A stretch of 17,512 nt of DNA from Gammaproteobacteria bacterium. Its GTDB lineage: Bacteria > Pseudomonadota > Gammaproteobacteria > UBA6429 > Thiohalophilaceae. The stretch is taken from NCBI GenBank assembly GCA_024639445.1, contig JAHEIJ010000009.1:1-17512 (forward strand), written 5' to 3'. Shown one piece after another: positions 6,711 through 14,261 of this stretch (positions are counted from its first letter, which is position 1; every line of letters begins with the position of its first letter). The notes beneath the pieces were generated by a model, which saw nothing but the letters and a program-made list of their open reading frames with translations, ran no database searches and was not told where the DNA came from. Both the position numbers and the translations under genes were made by a program.

Positions 6711-7814
6711 ATGAAGCTCTCCATTCAACGCGAAACTTTATTGCGCCCTCTTCAGGTTGTCAGCAGTGTTGTTGAACGTCGCCAGACTCTTCCGGTGTTA
6801 TCCAACGTTCTTCTAAATTCCAGAAACAACACTTTGACATTAACAGGAACTGATCTGGAAGTTGAAATGATTGCCAGGGCTAGCCTTGATCATGGGGCCG
6901 AAGAAGGAGAAACGACCTTACCGGCTCGCAAGGTTCTGGATATATGTCGTGCTTTACCAGAGGATGCGACTATTAAACTGACCATTAACGACGATAAAGC
7001 CATTATTCGTTCAGGCCGCAGCCGATTTACCCTGAGTTGCTTGCCGGCATCAGATTTCCCAAATATCGAGCCCATTGCTTCTCCCTATGAATTTTCAATA
7101 TCACAAAGCGCGGTTAGAGACCTTATTGAGCAGACCCAATTTTCCATGGCTCAACAGGATGTGCGTTATTACCTGAACGGGTTAATGCTTGAGATTACAA
7201 ATAACTTGCTAAAAGCGGTTGCGACGGATGGGCACCGCCTGGCTATTTCAGAAATTCAGACTGATATTGACGTTTCGGACAACCGTCAACTTATCATCCC
7301 CCGCAAGGGGGTTATTGAGTTAGCTCGTTTACTGGAAGATACCGAAGCAGAAATTCGTATTCAGGTCGGGGATAACCATATCAAAGTGGATTTTCCGGAT
7401 ATTAGCTTTACTTCAAAACTAATAGATGGAAAATTCCCTGATTATCAACAAGTTATCCCTTCTTCGCCAACTAAGGTGATTACTTGTGACCGGCATGCTC
7501 TTTATCAGGCCTTTGCACGTGCTTCTGTGCTTTCCAATGAGAAATATCGCGGTATGCGAATCCAACTGAGTGAAAACCTCTTAAAAGCCACAGTTCATAA
7601 CCCAGAACAGGAAGAAGCCGAAGAAGAAATTGAGGTGCAGTACAAAGGCGAAGAGTTTGAAATAGGATTTAATGTATCGTATTTCATTGACGCGCTGGCT
7701 GCGATTAAAACGGATTCCGTACAGGTCCATTTCATTGATGCGAATCACAGTTGCCTGCTTAATGGTGTCGGCGACCAGGCCAGCAAATATGTCATTATGC
7801 CCATGCGGCTCTGA
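6711..7814 (+). CDS. dnaN: DNA polymerase III subunit beta (sliding clamp)
   Basis: The beta clamp encircles DNA as a dimer and tethers polymerase III and other enzymes. The product is 367 residues, the usual length. The N-terminal family start MKLSIQRETLLRPLQVVSSVVERR is followed by TLPVLSNVLL. The middle domain contains the typical ATDGHRLA near residues 173-180. The protein ends with the conserved C-terminal strand YVIMPMRL, which contributes to the peptide-binding pocket. An AAGGA ribosome binding site stands 5 bases before the ATG. recF begins 11 bases after the stop, so dnaN, recF and probably gyrB are co-transcribed. Confidence 0.98.
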   Translation: MKLSIQRETLLRPLQVVSSVVERRQTLPVLSNVLLNSRNNTLTLTGTDLEVEMIARASLDHGAEEGETTLPARKVLDICRALPEDATIKLTINDDKAIIRSGRSRFTLSCLPASDFPNIEPIASPYEFSISQSAVRDLIEQTQFSMAQQDVRYYLNGLMLEITNNLLKAVATDGHRLAISEIQTDIDVSDNRQLIIPRKGVIELARLLEDTEAEIRIQVGDNHIKVDFPDISFTSKLIDGKFPDYQQVIPSSPTKVITCDRHALYQAFARASVLSNEKYRGMRIQLSENLLKATVHNPEQEEAEEEIEVQYKGEEFEIGFNVSYFIDALAAIKTDSVQVHFIDANHSCLLNGVGDQASKYVIMPMRL

Positions 7815-7825
7815 TCTGGACTTTT

Positions 7826-8905
7826 ATGCATCTAAGCCAGGTTGATATTAAATGGGTACGAAATCTAAAAGATGTCCGTTTGAACCCCGCCCCTGGGATT
7901 AATCTCATCTATGGGTTGAACGCGAGTGGTAAAACAAGTCTGCTGGAAGCCATTTACCTGCTTTCACATGGGCGCTCCTTCCGGACTAGCAATATCCGTT
8001 CAGTTATTCATGCTGAAAGTAATACGTTGCAAGTTTTCGCCAAAGTGGTTCAGGAACAATCAGGTTCTTGCATTCATCTTGGGTTGGAGAAAGGCCTTTC
8101 ACATAACCAAATTCGCATCAATCAACAAAATGTCACACAAACATCACGCCTGGCTGCCTACCTGCCGGTTCAAATTATTAATCCAGAGGCCCATCGACTG
8201 TTGGAGCAGGGGCCCAGTCAGCGACGAAAATTTATTGACTGGGGATTGTTCCACGTGGAACAGTCCTTCCATGAAACCTGGCAAAAATACACTCGAATCT
8301 TGAAGCAGCGAAACGCGGCTTTAAGAGAAAGAAAACCTGGGGGCAATGCGAAATTATGGGACAAACAGCTAATTGAAGCCTCAGAAAAGCTCACCGAGCT
8401 GAGACGCCACTATGTTCAGGAATTGACCCCATATCTGCAGGAATACAGCCAACGTCTCATTCAAATTTCCCCATTAGTCCAATACCGCCAGGGATGGCCA
8501 CAAGAAGCTAGCTTTGAAACTGCGTTGTTAAATTCCATCGAGCAGGATGTACATAAAGGGTTTACGCGTTATGGCCCGCATCGAGCCGACTTACGCATTA
8601 CTGACAATGGACAGCCGGTACAGGAGCAGTTTTCCCGGGGTCAACAGAAATTGCTGGTTTCGGCCATGCGTCTTGCCCAGATTACCCATCTTCGACAGCA
8701 GCAGGCACAACAGTCTGTTGTATTGGTCGATGATTTGGCGGCAGAACTTGATTCTTCACACCGCCATCGTCTGGTTGAGCTCCTGGCTGAAAGTGGGGCC
8801 CAACTTTTCATTACTTCCACGGATGCGAGCTTGTTTGATACCCAGGCTTGGGCTTCGAGCAAGATGTTCCACGTGGAACACGGCCAGATTACAGAAGTGA
8901 TATAA
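7826..8905 (+). CDS. recF: DNA replication/repair protein RecF
   Basis: RecF is an SMC-like ATPase that helps load RecA at single-strand gaps together with RecO and RecR. The product is 359 residues. Walker A is GLNASGKTS (30-38), followed by LLEAIYLLSHGRSFRT. The ABC signature is FSRGQQKLLVSAMRLAQ (about 270-286) and Walker B is VVLVDDLAAELD (about 299-310). The conserved block RRKFIDWGLFHVE lies near 133-145. The ATG follows dnaN by 11 bases with a weak GGA ribosome binding site. The unusual feature is that the gene contains two identical 16-bp palindromes matching parS, at codons 141-146 and 347-352, both read as FHVE. Confidence 0.97.
   Translation: MHLSQVDIKWVRNLKDVRLNPAPGINLIYGLNASGKTSLLEAIYLLSHGRSFRTSNIRSVIHAESNTLQVFAKVVQEQSGSCIHLGLEKGLSHNQIRINQQNVTQTSRLAAYLPVQIINPEAHRLLEQGPSQRRKFIDWGLFHVEQSFHETWQKYTRILKQRNAALRERKPGGNAKLWDKQLIEASEKLTELRRHYVQELTPYLQEYSQRLIQISPLVQYRQGWPQEASFETALLNSIEQDVHKGFTRYGPHRADLRITDNGQPVQEQFSRGQQKLLVSAMRLAQITHLRQQQAQQSVVLVDDLAAELDSSHRHRLVELLAESGAQLFITSTDASLFDTQAWASSKMFHVEHGQITEVI
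8247..8262. other. parS: parS site 1 (ParB-binding palindrome) inside recF
   Basis: TGTTCCACGTGGAACA is a perfect 16-base palindrome. It matches the parS centromere motif bound by chromosomal ParB proteins (Bacillus consensus TGTTTCACGTGAAACA; the CC/GG variant is the form known in Pseudomonas). It lies about 1.5 kb from the end of the putative oriC, within the usual range for parS. It is embedded in the recF reading frame across codons 141-146 (LFHVEQ). Chance is very unlikely for a 16-base exact match present twice. Confidence 0.88.
8865..8880. other. parS: parS site 2 (ParB-binding palindrome) inside recF
   Basis: A second exact copy of TGTTCCACGTGGAACA lies 618 bases from the first, near the 3' end of recF and 50 bases before the gyrB start. 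It covers codons 347-352 (MFHVEH) in the same reading frame as the first site. Two identical sites close to oriC fit ParB loading and spreading for chromosome segregation. parA and parB are not in this window. Confidence 0.88.
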
Positions 8906-8930
8906 TGCCAAGTCCTTCCTGGAGTTGAAT

Positions 8931-11348
8931 ATGAGTGATAAAAACAGCTATACCTCTTTAAATATCAAAGTACTTAAAGGCCTGGATGCGGTGCGAAAGC
9001 GTCCCGGAATGTACATCGGAGATACTGACGATGGCACGGGCCTGCATCACATGGTGTTTGAGGTGGTGGATAATTCCATTGATGAAGCCCTGGCCGGCCA
9101 CTGCAAAAATATTGAGGTCACGATTCAGACAGATGGCGCCGTTACGGTAAAAGATGATGGCCGAGGCATTCCGACTGATTATCACGAAGACGAGGGGCGC
9201 TCAGCGGCGGAGGTGATTCTGACCGTCCTGCACGCCGGTGGGAAATTTGATGATAATTCCTATAAAGTTTCAGGTGGTCTGCACGGTGTCGGTGTCTCGG
9301 TCGTCAACGCCCTTTCTGAGACCTTAAAACTCACGATTCGCCGTGAGGGCAAAAAATATCAACAGGAATATGCCTTGGGCGAGCCTCAGGGTGATCTTGA
9401 GAGCGTGGGTGAGACCCAAGGTAAAGGGACGGAAATCCGCTTCAAACCCAGCCCGAAAATCTTTACTGATACGGAATTTCACTTTGATATCCTGGCCAAA
9501 CGATTGCGAGAGTTGTCATTCCTTAATTCCGGTGTCTGTATCACCCTGACGGATGAGCGGGAAGGTAAACAAGACCGGTTTGAATACCAGGGCGGGATCA
9601 AGGCCTTTGTTGAACATTTAAATCGCAATAAAACCCCGTTGCACCAGAATGTCTTCTACATCAATACTGAAAAAGACGGCATTACGGTGGAAGTCGCCAT
9701 GCAATGGAATGACTCCTACCAGGAAAACATCTTCTGCTTTACCAACAATATTCCCCAGCGAGATGGCGGAACGCACCTGGCGGGTTTTCGGGCTGCGTTG
9801 ACCCGAACTTTGAACAATTACATCGAGCGCCAGGGAATTGGTAAAAAAGCCAAAGTCGTTCCCAGTGGGGATGATGCCCGCGAAGGGCTGACAGCAGTAT
9901 TGTCGGTAAAAGTTCCCGATCCCAAGTTTTCTTCTCAAACCAAGGATAAGCTGGTCTCGTCTGAAGTGAAGGGCGTTGTGGAGTCGCTGTTGGGTGAAAA
10001 GTTGAATGATTACCTGCTTGAAAACCCTGGTGAAAGTAAGGCAATTGTGTCAAAGATTGTGGATGCAGCCCGTGCTCGTGAAGCAGCGCGTAAGGCGCGG
10101 GAAATGACACGTCGCAAGGGCGCTCTGGATGTCGCTGGGTTGCCGGGAAAACTGGCCGACTGCCAGGAGAAAGATCCGGCTCAGTCCGAATTATTTCTGG
10201 TGGAAGGCGATTCCGCCGGGGGCTCAGCCAAACAAGGCAGAGACCGGAAATATCAGGCGATTCTGCCGCTGAAGGGAAAAATCCTCAATGTGGAGAAAGC
10301 ACGCTTTGATAAAATGTTGTCCTCCGCCGAGGTTGGCACGCTGATCACTGCTCTGGGCTGTGGCATTGGTCGTGATGAGTTCAATATCGATAAGTTGCGC
10401 TATCACCGCATCATCATCATGACCGATGCCGACGTGGATGGTTCTCACATCCGTACCTTGTTGCTGACGTTCTTCTACCGTCAAATGCCCGAGCTGATTG
10501 AGCACGGTTATGTCTACATTGCCCAGCCCCCCCTGTACAAATTGAAGAAAGGTAAGCAGGAGCGATATGTAAAAGATGATGCCGAACTGAATAGCCATTT
10601 ACTGCAGGCGGCACTTGACGGTACCGAGTTGCATGTGACCGCGGATGCCCCGGCGATGAGCGGGGAAGCGCTGGAAGCCCTGGCACGCCAATTTGTGTTG
10701 GTCATGGAATCAATTCAGCGCTTATCGCGGCGCTATCCTGCCCCGGTTCTGGAGAAAATGATCAGCATGCCGGTGCTGGATGAAGCTACCCTTGAGGATC
10801 AGACCAAAGCTCAGGCCTGGTTTGATCAGCTGACCCAAGGCCTGGATCTCGACGGTGGCAAGCTAAAAATTTCAATCAAGGTGCAAGAAGAGGCTGGCGA
10901 AACCGGCAATTGGGTGGCCCGCATTGCCAGGGTGCAACATGGAATCAGTACCAAAAAACTGCTTGGGCGTGATTTTTTTGAATCGGGAGAATATGCCGCA
11001 ATCAAAACCCTGGGCCAGCAACTCGATGGTTTATTAGAGGAGGGTGCCTGGGTTCAGCGTGGAGACCGCAAGCAGGCGATCACGACATTTAGGGAAATGA
11101 TGGACTGGTTAATGGAAGAATCCAAGCGGGGTCAGCACATTCAGCGTTATAAAGGTCTGGGTGAAATGAACCCGGAGCAATTATGGGAAACCACCCTCAA
11201 TTCCGAATCTCGGCGATTGCTGCAAGTACAGATCGAGGACGCCATCGCGGCTGATGAAATATTCACCACCCTGATGGGTGACCAGGTTGAGCCAAGGCGG
11301 GAATTCATTGAGAGTAACGCCCTTAATGCGGCTAACCTGGATATCTAG
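8931..11348 (+). CDS. gyrB: DNA gyrase subunit B
   Basis: GyrB is the ATPase and TOPRIM subunit of DNA gyrase, which introduces negative supercoils with GyrA. From the ATG at 8931 it has 805 residues. A ribosome binding site (GGAG) lies 7 bases upstream; a TTG two codons earlier is possible but less likely. The GHKL ATPase domain shows EVVDNSIDEALAGHC (44-58), DGRGIP (76-81) and GGLHGVGVSVVNALS (115-129). The transducer domain contains QTKDKLVSSEV (336-346). The TOPRIM domain has EGDSAGGSAK (425-434), LPLKGKILNVEKA and IMTDADVDGSH (496-506). The roughly 170-residue insert typical of gammaproteobacterial GyrB follows, then QRYKGLGEMNPEQLW. The quinolone-related aspartate in EGDS and lysine in LKGK are of the usual type. 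Confidence 0.98.
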   Translation: MSDKNSYTSLNIKVLKGLDAVRKRPGMYIGDTDDGTGLHHMVFEVVDNSIDEALAGHCKNIEVTIQTDGAVTVKDDGRGIPTDYHEDEGRSAAEVILTVLHAGGKFDDNSYKVSGGLHGVGVSVVNALSETLKLTIRREGKKYQQEYALGEPQGDLESVGETQGKGTEIRFKPSPKIFTDTEFHFDILAKRLRELSFLNSGVCITLTDEREGKQDRFEYQGGIKAFVEHLNRNKTPLHQNVFYINTEKDGITVEVAMQWNDSYQENIFCFTNNIPQRDGGTHLAGFRAALTRTLNNYIERQGIGKKAKVVPSGDDAREGLTAVLSVKVPDPKFSSQTKDKLVSSEVKGVVESLLGEKLNDYLLENPGESKAIVSKIVDAARAREAARKAREMTRRKGALDVAGLPGKLADCQEKDPAQSELFLVEGDSAGGSAKQGRDRKYQAILPLKGKILNVEKARFDKMLSSAEVGTLITALGCGIGRDEFNIDKLRYHRIIIMTDADVDGSHIRTLLLTFFYRQMPELIEHGYVYIAQPPLYKLKKGKQERYVKDDAELNSHLLQAALDGTELHVTADAPAMSGEALEALARQFVLVMESIQRLSRRYPAPVLEKMISMPVLDEATLEDQTKAQAWFDQLTQGLDLDGGKLKISIKVQEEAGETGNWVARIARVQHGISTKKLLGRDFFESGEYAAIKTLGQQLDGLLEEGAWVQRGDRKQAITTFREMMDWLMEESKRGQHIQRYKGLGEMNPEQLWETTLNSESRRLLQVQIEDAIAADEIFTTLMGDQVEPRREFIESNALNAANLDI

Positions 11349-11844
11349 GCTGGCGGGACGACGGCTCCGGTTATCTCCTGCATTTGCTATGAAGTCATTA
11401 CGGCCTTAACACCGGTTTGCTTCATTCACGGTTTTGAAAGGGCGAATAAGCCCAGGTCCGGCTTTTGTGTTTTGTTGTTTTCCCCCTGGATCGACATTGA
11501 CGTAGATATTGTGATTGCGTCGGAGTTTTCTCACCCACAAGGCGCTTTAATTGATGTTAGTCATCAAGTTGTCTTCATCCCGGCCGATTAAGTACATTGA
11601 TCTCCTTCTCGTAATTCAAAGCTCGATTAAGGAGACCATAATAGTAGGTAGCGTCAGCGCCGTTGAAATAATTGTTTGTGGTAGTTAAAGCGCATAGTTA
11701 GATGAGCTACACAGAAATTAAGTCGGCCGTATTACATAATGCCCTTTAAGCGTGGCCGGTGATAATTAATCAGGCAGTGAAAATGGGTGCGGGTGCGTTA
11801 TGCCAAGCACGCCAAAAGAGTGCCGAGAGTAAGGAAAATATTGT
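11349..11844. other. 496-base spacer between gyrB and the next gene
   Basis: No convincing gene is visible. The first part holds a weak terminator-like hairpin followed by a T-rich stretch (11448-11482). Further on is an inverted repeat TTGATG/CATCAA (11551-11567) and another, TCTCCTT/AAGGAGA (11601-11607 and 11629-11635, 21-base loop). A 44-codon open frame exists at 11554-11688 but has no good ribosome binding site within normal distance and no recognisable product. The last 200 bases are featureless apart from an AAGGA site serving the next gene. The spacer could carry a leader, a small RNA or a degraded gene. Confidence 0.5.
11448..11482 (+). terminator. possible weak terminator after gyrB
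   Basis: AAGCC (11448-11452) and GGCTT (11460-11464) form a 5-bp stem around a 7-base loop. It is followed by a T-rich tract (TTTTGTGTTTTGTTGTTTT). The T tract is good but the stem is short. It lies about 100 bases after the gyrB stop. Confidence 0.4.
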
Positions 11845-12309
11845 TTGTTTACTCCCGGAGAGCATGTAAGCCAAAGAATATTGGAACTAGAAAAGATGAA
11901 TGCAGGAAAACAAGTAGATTTAGTCGTTGAGACTCAAACGGACAATCATGGGGCGGTCAATGAGGCATTGCCGGTATTTGAAGCCGTCATGACGTCATTT
12001 TTAACTCAGCTGGATGCGATAGACCAAAAAGTAACAAAAAAATTGCGTCAATCCATTTTTGCACAGGTTTCGCTCCGACTCTCCTCGTTGGTAGAAAGGC
12101 AACATCTGAATGCCTGGATTATGGGTTCAGCGGATCAACTACAGATCAATATCGGGGTGGTAGATATGCAAAACTGTATTTATCACGCCTATCACAGTGC
12201 GTGTGAGTCTTTTGGTCCGAGCGAGACAGATGAGCTGCTGGCGCAAGCAGTAAAACAAACAGAAGCCATGCCCATCGCGAGAGAGTTTGCCCCCAGCAAG
12301 CTGTTGTAA
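11845..12309 (+). CDS. unrecognised 154-residue soluble protein
   Basis: I do not recognise this family. The frame begins with TTG at 11845, supported by AAGGA nine bases upstream. An ATG at 11896 would give 137 residues starting MNAGKQVDLVVETQ but has a poorer ribosome binding site, so the start is uncertain. The protein has no membrane segment or signal peptide and looks helical, with FEAVMTSFLTQLDAID, KKLRQSIFAQVSLRLSSLVER and a C-terminal ETDELLAQAVKQTEAM. A central patch, YHAYHSACESFG, contains two histidines and one of the protein's two cysteines, but it matches no motif I know. An intrinsic terminator stands directly after the stop, which supports a real transcription unit. It separates gyrB from fbp and plsC, where Pseudomonas has no such gene to my knowledge. 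Confidence 0.7.
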   Translation: MFTPGEHVSQRILELEKMNAGKQVDLVVETQTDNHGAVNEALPVFEAVMTSFLTQLDAIDQKVTKKLRQSIFAQVSLRLSSLVERQHLNAWIMGSADQLQINIGVVDMQNCIYHAYHSACESFGPSETDELLAQAVKQTEAMPIAREFAPSKLL

Positions 12310-12316
12310 GAAATAA

Positions 12317-12340
12317 AAAACCCGGCAACAGCCGGGTTTT
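12317..12340. terminator. bidirectional intrinsic terminator
   Basis: AAAACCCGGC (12317-12326), loop AACA and GCCGGGTTTT (12331-12340) form a perfect 10-bp hairpin. It has A-rich sequence on the left and a T-run on the right. It lies 7 bases after the stop of the plus-strand 154-residue gene and 22 bases after the end of the minus-strand fbp. It can therefore end both converging transcripts. Confidence 0.92.
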
Positions 12341-12362
12341 CTAATCAGCCAGATGTAAAAGT

Positions 12363-13400
12363 TCAGGCCGCAGCGTCGGCGTCCATTTCCTTGTGGTAGC
12401 GGGCGACCTGCTCCACTTCATTCTTGGAACCCAGAATAACCGGGACACGCTGGTGCAGGCCGTCGGGCTTGATTTCCATGATGCGTTCACGGCCGGTTGA
12501 GCTGCTGCCACCGGCTTGTTCCACAATAAAGGACATCGGGTTGGCTTCATACATCAGGCGCAGTTTGCCGGCGGTATCCTTGGCTTTCATTTTCTCATCC
12601 AGGGGATACATGAAAATGCCACCGCGCGTCAGGATACGATGCACTTCAGCCACCATGGAGGCAATCCAGCGCATGTTGAAATCTTCACTGCGGGCGCCGT
12701 CCTTGCCAGCGAGGCATTCATCCACATAACGTTTAACGGGAGCTTCCCAGTGGCGCATATTGGAGGCATTAATGGCAAATTCGCGGGTGTCCTCAGGAAT
12801 GTTCATATCAGGGTGAGTAAGTACAAACTCACCAATGTTCTGATCCAGGGTAAAGCCATTCACACCATTACCAGTGGTCAACACCATCATGGTTGAGGGG
12901 CCATAGAGGGCATAACCGGCACAGACCTGCTCAGTGCCCGGCTGCAAAAAACCGTCGGCAGAGGGTTTGTCCTTGCACTCGCCGGGACAGCGCAGGATAG
13001 AAAAAATCGTCCCGACCGACACATTCACATCGATATTGGACGAGCCATCCAGCGGGTCAAAAGTTAGTAAATACTTACCGCGAGGGTATTTTGCCGGAAT
13101 TGGATACACCTCATCCATTTCTTCAGAGGCCATCGCGGCGAGGTGGCCGGCCCATTCATTGGACCGGAGAAAGACATCATTTGAAATGATGTCCATTTTT
13201 TTCTGGTCTTCACCCTGCACATTTTCGGTCCCGGCAGCACCCAGCACACCAACCAGCGCGCCGTGATTAACCAGGTCGGAAATAACCTTGCAGGCCGTCA
13301 CGATGTCATTCAACAGGGATGTAAAGTCACCGGTAGCGTCTTTAATGTGCCGCTGTTCTTCAATAATGAACTGCGTAATCGTGGTGCGTCCGTTTTGCAT
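12363..13400 (-). CDS. fbp: fructose-1,6-bisphosphatase class I
   Basis: Class I FBPase hydrolyses fructose-1,6-bisphosphate to fructose-6-phosphate in gluconeogenesis and, in autotrophs, the Calvin cycle. The protein from the ATG at 13400 has 345 residues, close to the family norm. A GAGG ribosome binding site precedes it by 8 bases; an upstream ATG at 13463 has no family support. The N-terminus (TITQFIIEEQRH) and LLNDIVTACKVIS are typical. GVLGAAGTENVQGEDQKKMD lies near 51-70, the metal-binding acidic pair EE is at 93-94, and DPLDGSSNIDVNVSVGTIFS begins at 115. GGIFMYP and RLMYEANPMSFIVEQAGG are near the C-terminus. It is transcribed toward gyrB. The position, inside a gyrB-plsC neighbourhood, is unusual. 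It may hint at a chemolithoautotroph, but FBPase alone does not show that. Confidence 0.96.
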   Translation of the reverse strand: MQNGRTTITQFIIEEQRHIKDATGDFTSLLNDIVTACKVISDLVNHGALVGVLGAAGTENVQGEDQKKMDIISNDVFLRSNEWAGHLAAMASEEMDEVYPIPAKYPRGKYLLTFDPLDGSSNIDVNVSVGTIFSILRCPGECKDKPSADGFLQPGTEQVCAGYALYGPSTMMVLTTGNGVNGFTLDQNIGEFVLTHPDMNIPEDTREFAINASNMRHWEAPVKRYVDECLAGKDGARSEDFNMRWIASMVAEVHRILTRGGIFMYPLDEKMKAKDTAGKLRLMYEANPMSFIVEQAGGSSSTGRERIMEIKPDGLHQRVPVILGSKNEVEQVARYHKEMDADAAA

Positions 13401-13477
13401 GGAAATAGCCTCTAGTATTTTGGAAATCGGGGTCAGCTGCGCAGCATCGGGGTGCAGCAGCAAACAAGGGCCGCGAA

Positions 13478-13483
13478 GTATAT
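13478..13483 (-). promoter_or_regulatory. candidate -10 element of fbp
   Basis: On the minus strand TATACT lies 78 bases upstream of the fbp start in the 128-base gap after plsC. It has a TG two positions earlier, resembling an extended -10. The -35 area is AT-rich without a clear hexamer. If it is used, fbp has its own promoter independent of plsC. Confidence 0.35.
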
Positions 13484-13528
13484 CAGCAAATACGAATATA
13501 TTTAAATCTTCACCAGAATAGCCATATT

Positions 13529-14257
13529 TTAATTATGGTTGTGTTGAGGGGTTGGGCTAATCTGTGCCATCGTGGTTTCGATCCAGGTTTCCGCTTCGGT
13601 GAGAATGGCGTCCGGCTTACGACCGTGGGTTTTAATGGGAGGGCCAATGACCAGCCTGATGGTTCCGGGCTTCTTCAGGAATTGTTTCTTGGGCCAAAAT
13701 TCACCTGAATTATGCGCGACAGGGACAACCGGGTAACCGCTCTCGGCAGCCAGGATGGCGCCGCCTTTTTTATACCGGATTTTTTGGCCGGGTCGAACCC
13801 GGGTGCCTTCCGGAAATATCACAACCCAGATCCCGGCTTTGAGGCGCTCTATTCCCTGACTCACGATTTGTTGTACAGCGTTTTGGCCGGCGGCCCGATT
13901 GATGGCAATTGGCTTGAGGAGAGTCAGACCCCAGCCGAAAAAAGGTACCCACATTAACTCCCGCTTAACCACAAAGGTCTGGGGTGGAAAAACCAGTTGC
14001 AACGCCATGGTTTCCCAGGTCGACTGATGTTTGGAAAAGATAATGGCAGCACCCTCAGGAATATTCTCCTTGCCCTCTACCACATAGTCCACGCCACACA
14101 GGTGCTTTAACAGTGACACGTTCATGACGGAATAGGGATGGGCAATGGCGTAGCGGGTGGTGAACGGTAGTGGTATCAAAAATATTGCGAGCAGGCCGAC
14201 GATCACGGTGGAAGTGATCATAAAGGCGCTGAAGATGAGGGATTTGAAGTATTGCAT
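13529..14257 (-). CDS. plsC: 1-acyl-sn-glycerol-3-phosphate acyltransferase (PlsC family)
   Basis: PlsC-type enzymes transfer an acyl group to lysophosphatidic acid to make phosphatidic acid at the inner membrane. From the ATG at 14257 the protein has 242 residues. The N-terminal stretch at about 6-30 (SLIFSAFMITSTVIVGLLAIFLIPL) is a membrane anchor. Block I reads FSKHQSTWET: the catalytic histidine is His77, and the fifth following residue is Glu82 instead of the usual aspartate. The phosphate-binding block FPEGTR lies at 148-153, and VVPVAHNSGEFW follows. The start is chosen because a longer frame overlaps gmhB out of frame and lacks family-like sequence. It begins 4 bases after gmhB. Pseudomonas has a homologue (lptA) at the same place, next to gyrB. 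Confidence 0.93.
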   Translation of the reverse strand: MQYFKSLIFSAFMITSTVIVGLLAIFLIPLPFTTRYAIAHPYSVMNVSLLKHLCGVDYVVEGKENIPEGAAIIFSKHQSTWETMALQLVFPPQTFVVKRELMWVPFFGWGLTLLKPIAINRAAGQNAVQQIVSQGIERLKAGIWVVIFPEGTRVRPGQKIRYKKGGAILAAESGYPVVPVAHNSGEFWPKKQFLKKPGTIRLVIGPPIKTHGRKPDAILTEAETWIETTMAQISPTPQHNHN

Positions 14258-14261
14258 AAAT

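Noticed and set aside
10224..10598. 124-codon minus-strand open frame inside gyrB
   Set aside because: Opposite the TOPRIM domain coding region of gyrB, which fully explains the sequence.
11554..11688. 44-codon plus-strand open frame in the gyrB downstream spacer
   Set aside because: The nearest AAGG is about 11 bases away, the product is unrecognised and the region looks non-coding; not enough support to call a gene.
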